A stretch of DNA of 64,000 nt from Clostridium sp. KNHs205 (lineage in GTDB: Bacteria > Bacillota > Clostridia > Lachnospirales > Lachnospiraceae). Where the stretch lies: NCBI RefSeq assembly GCF_000702945.1, contig NZ_JNLE01000003.1:2837501-2901500 (forward strand). The letters run 5' to 3'. Numbering within the stretch: the first letter of the stretch is position 1; each line of letters begins with the position of its first letter. Positions 62,300-64,000 of this stretch are shown here, piece by piece. The notes under the pieces were generated by a model. The model did no database searches and was not told the origin of the DNA. It saw nothing but the letters and a program-made list of their open reading frames with translations. Made by a program: the position numbers and the translations under genes.

Positions 62300-62325
62300 T
62301 AAGATAAATGTTAACGTTTATCTTA
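62300..62325. promoter_or_regulatory. 26-bp near-perfect palindrome
   Basis: TAAGATAAA (62300-62308) and TTTATCTTA (62317-62325) with a central TGTTAACG; a single mismatched pair across 26 bases. It sits 55-80 bases before the VOC start and may be its operator. The rest of 62246-62586 has no further gene. Confidence 0.5.
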
Positions 62326-62586
62326 CTGATAAAAAGAATCTGCATACAACCGTTTTTAATATCTGAAAGCAACGTAGATCTATTTATATATTAACACAGC
62401 CTTATTTAAAAATATAGACAAATGGATTTAACTTTATACTATTGATTAGCTGATAATATTCAGTTAATAAATATCTATTGACTTTGACGCGACGTTAAAG
62501 CTTATGATTTTTCATGTAGACCAATGAAAGCTTTAATAGAAGCTTATTGAGTATACGCACATTATATCATGGGAGGAATACATAGT

Positions 62587-63078
62587 ATGACAGAGAATAT
62601 TACCTTTGAACCAATGGGAAGCCAGGATATTGAAGCATTAACAAAAATTGCAAAACGAGCTTTTGATGAAGACAGCAGGATGCATACAAACAAAGCAGAA
62701 GGTGGCCCGGAAGGGTATGATGATGGCAGTTTCTTAAGAAAATGGGGGTTGCACCCTGATTCTACAGCCTTTAAAATCTTTAAAGATAAAGAGCTGATAG
62801 GAGGAATCATACTATGGATTAATGAAAATAAGCATAATTACCTTGGAACAATTTTTCTGGATCCAACGGAAGAAAATAAAGGGATCGGAACAAGGGTATG
62901 GAAGCTGGTGGAAGAAAGATATCCGGATACATTGAGCTGGAGCACGGATACTCCTATTTTCAGCAAGAGGAATCATAATTTCTATATCAATAAATGCGGT
63001 TTTCATTGTGTAAAAATCGAGAAACCTATGGATTTAGAAGAAGGCTCCTATTGCTTAAAGAAAGAAATGAAGTTGTAA
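62587..63078 (+). CDS. GNAT-family acetyltransferase
   Basis: About 163 residues from ATG 62587 behind GGGAGG (ATG 62569 overlaps that site). The acetyl-CoA motif is seen as EENKGIGTRVW after IFLDPT, and the last strand-helix ends FYINKCGFHCVKIEKPM. Substrate unknown. Confidence 0.82.
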   Translation: MTENITFEPMGSQDIEALTKIAKRAFDEDSRMHTNKAEGGPEGYDDGSFLRKWGLHPDSTAFKIFKDKELIGGIILWINENKHNYLGTIFLDPTEENKGIGTRVWKLVEERYPDTLSWSTDTPIFSKRNHNFYINKCGFHCVKIEKPMDLEEGSYCLKKEMKL

Positions 63079-63182
63079 GATAAGACAATAGTAATGATAA
63101 CCAGGTTGCCGCGCAAACCACCTTTATAAGAGTTGCCGTAAGCATTTATTTAAGGTACAATAGTATCGTAATGAAAAAACTA

Positions 63183-63211
63183 TTGACAATAAATGAATGA
63201 TCGTTTATTAT
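63183..63211 (+). promoter_or_regulatory. Promoter with TetR operator in the spacer
   Basis: -35 TTGACA (63183-63188), 17-base spacer, -10 TATTAT (63206-63211). AATAAATGA (63189-63197) and TCGTTTATT (63201-63209) form a near-perfect inverted repeat filling the spacer. Likely bound by the TetR protein encoded next. Confidence 0.7.
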
Positions 63212-63233
63212 AAAACCATGTTGAGGTGATATC

Positions 63234-63800
63234 ATGAGAAAAAAAGACGATGAGAAAGAGAGAAGCATAAAAGATGCAGTTATTAAACTGATCCTTCAAG
63301 AAGGCTTTCATGGTGCTTCCATCTCAAAAATCGCGAAATTGGCGGGGGTTTCGCCGGCAACAGTTTATATATATTTTGATAATAAAGAAAATATGCTGCA
63401 GGACATTTATACGGAATACTCGGAAGAAATCTTTGATTATCTCCTAGACAGAGTAGACATCAAAATGACCGGACAGCAGTTGCTGGAAGTGCTTATCAGA
63501 AGTTACTATAATTATATTTTGGAGAATAGAGAGATTTACAGCTTTGTGGAGCAGTTCTCCAACTGTCCCTCCCTGGCCAATGGCTGTTCCGGGAGAAAGA
63601 AAATCTGCAACATTCACAGTCTTATGAAGGAAATGAAGCAGAAGCAGGTTATAAAAAATTACAGTGATGATAATTTGCTTGCGATAATTTTCTATCCTGT
63701 CAAAGCAATAGCAGCGGATAATCATAAAAGTGAAGCTGAAAGAGCAGATTTGCTAAAGGAGATGATACTAATCATACAGGAAGCTATATTGATACAATAA
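63234..63800 (+). CDS. TetR/AcrR-family transcriptional regulator
   Basis: 188 residues. HTH ASISKIAKLAGVSPATVYIYF and KENMLQDIY. Three Cys in the ligand domain (NCPSLANGCSGRKKICNI) are unusual and might bind metal or sense redox; inference. GAGGTGATATC leads to ATG. A similar operator occurs again before the following gene, so both may be its targets. Confidence 0.85.
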   Translation: MRKKDDEKERSIKDAVIKLILQEGFHGASISKIAKLAGVSPATVYIYFDNKENMLQDIYTEYSEEIFDYLLDRVDIKMTGQQLLEVLIRSYYNYILENREIYSFVEQFSNCPSLANGCSGRKKICNIHSLMKEMKQKQVIKNYSDDNLLAIIFYPVKAIAADNHKSEAERADLLKEMILIIQEAILIQ

Positions 63801-63861
63801 ATTCCAGCGAGATAATTTTGTTGATTTGACAAAGAGATCTCGCAATTATTTAACAGTATAA

Positions 63862-63881
63862 ATAAATGAATATTCATTTAT
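63862..63881. promoter_or_regulatory. 20-bp perfect palindrome, likely TetR operator
   Basis: ATAAATGAATATTCATTTAT is perfectly self-complementary. Its half-site ATAAATGA also occurs in the operator at 63190-63197. It lies about 20 bases before the next start. Confidence 0.65.
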
Positions 63882-63902
63882 ACCAAGGGAAAGGATGATA
63901 GT

Positions 63903-64000
63903 ATGTCAGATAATTATAATAATAGCCAGGGAGTTGTCTTTCCTGTTTCCAATTCAGTCTTATTACCGGGAGTTGTAACAAAGGTTAATATAAAAACACC
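63903..64000 (+). CDS. LON-domain protein, N-terminal fragment (possibly Lon protease)
   Basis: 33 codons to the window edge. ATG 63903 follows AAAGGATG. The visible residues MSDNYNNSQ then VVFPVSNSVLLPGVVTK resemble the first strand of the LON substrate domain (PL..VVLFPG pattern). Too short for certainty. A palindrome shared with the TetR gene lies right upstream. Confidence 0.45.
   Translation, partial: MSDNYNNSQGVVFPVSNSVLLPGVVTKVNIKT

Overview
The window reads as chromosome of a low-GC Gram-positive anaerobe of the class Clostridia, most likely a plant-polysaccharide-degrading member of the Lachnospiraceae (Lachnoclostridium or Anaerocolumna type). The basis is the AT-rich sequence, strong AGGAGG-type ribosome sites, YesM/YesN-type regulation, glycoside hydrolases and esterases (GH94, GH43, CE7, heparinase II/III), PucR, TetR and AraC regulators, and many two-component systems. 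The genus is inference. No rRNA, tRNA, CRISPR array or intact insertion sequence was seen.

Layout. 1-5.3 kb: the tail of a GH94 phosphorylase, then an AraC-type response regulator, a YesM-type sensor kinase and a heparinase II/III-like lyase. 5.5-8.5 kb: a cadCA heavy-metal export operon on the minus strand. 8.6-11.9 kb: a small scrap zone with two related remnants of one insertion-sequence type, a transporter tail, a broken AraC gene and small cargo genes (cupin, GNAT, isoprenylcysteine-methyltransferase-like). 12.0-13.3 kb: a GH43 enzyme and a small membrane protein. 13.5-16.5 kb: a tight three-gene set (solute-binding-like protein without signal peptide, SIMIBI-type P-loop GTPase, ABC ATPase without permease), which is the most unusual system in the window. 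16.7-22.4 kb: degenerate tandem repeats, a self-controlled TetR gene, an alpha/beta hydrolase and a 1078-residue coiled-coil protein. 22.5-30.9 kb: a two-component system facing a MacB/FtsX-like ABC protein and a heterodimeric ABC exporter. 31.2-34.3 kb: TetR plus hydrolase, then a CE7 acetyl esterase.

34.5-38.7 kb: the riboflavin operon ribD-ribE-ribBA-ribH under an FMN riboswitch, with a DUF2089-like gene and a 52-residue membrane protein at its end. 38.8-46.7 kb: two large exported proteins, a ComEC-like metallo-beta-lactamase with repeat tail and a bacillopeptidase F-like subtilase. 46.9-51.2 kb: a VanRS-like pair divergent from a class-A beta-lactamase-like serine hydrolase and an M23 peptidase, suggesting cell-wall sensing or remodelling. 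51.2-56.6 kb: a PucR regulator divergent from an old-yellow-enzyme/acetoacetate-decarboxylase fusion and a short-chain dehydrogenase. 57.0-60.4 kb: an FG-GAP-like lipoprotein with its own two-component system. 60.6-64.0 kb: a cold-shock gene with an attenuator-like leader, a VOC protein, a GNAT acetyltransferase, and a TetR gene whose likely operator recurs before the next gene (start of a LON-domain protein, cut by the window edge).

Many starts were placed at an internal ATG behind a good Shine-Dalgarno rather than at the longest possible start; such choices are noted per gene. All functional calls rest on motif reading by eye; no database search was run.
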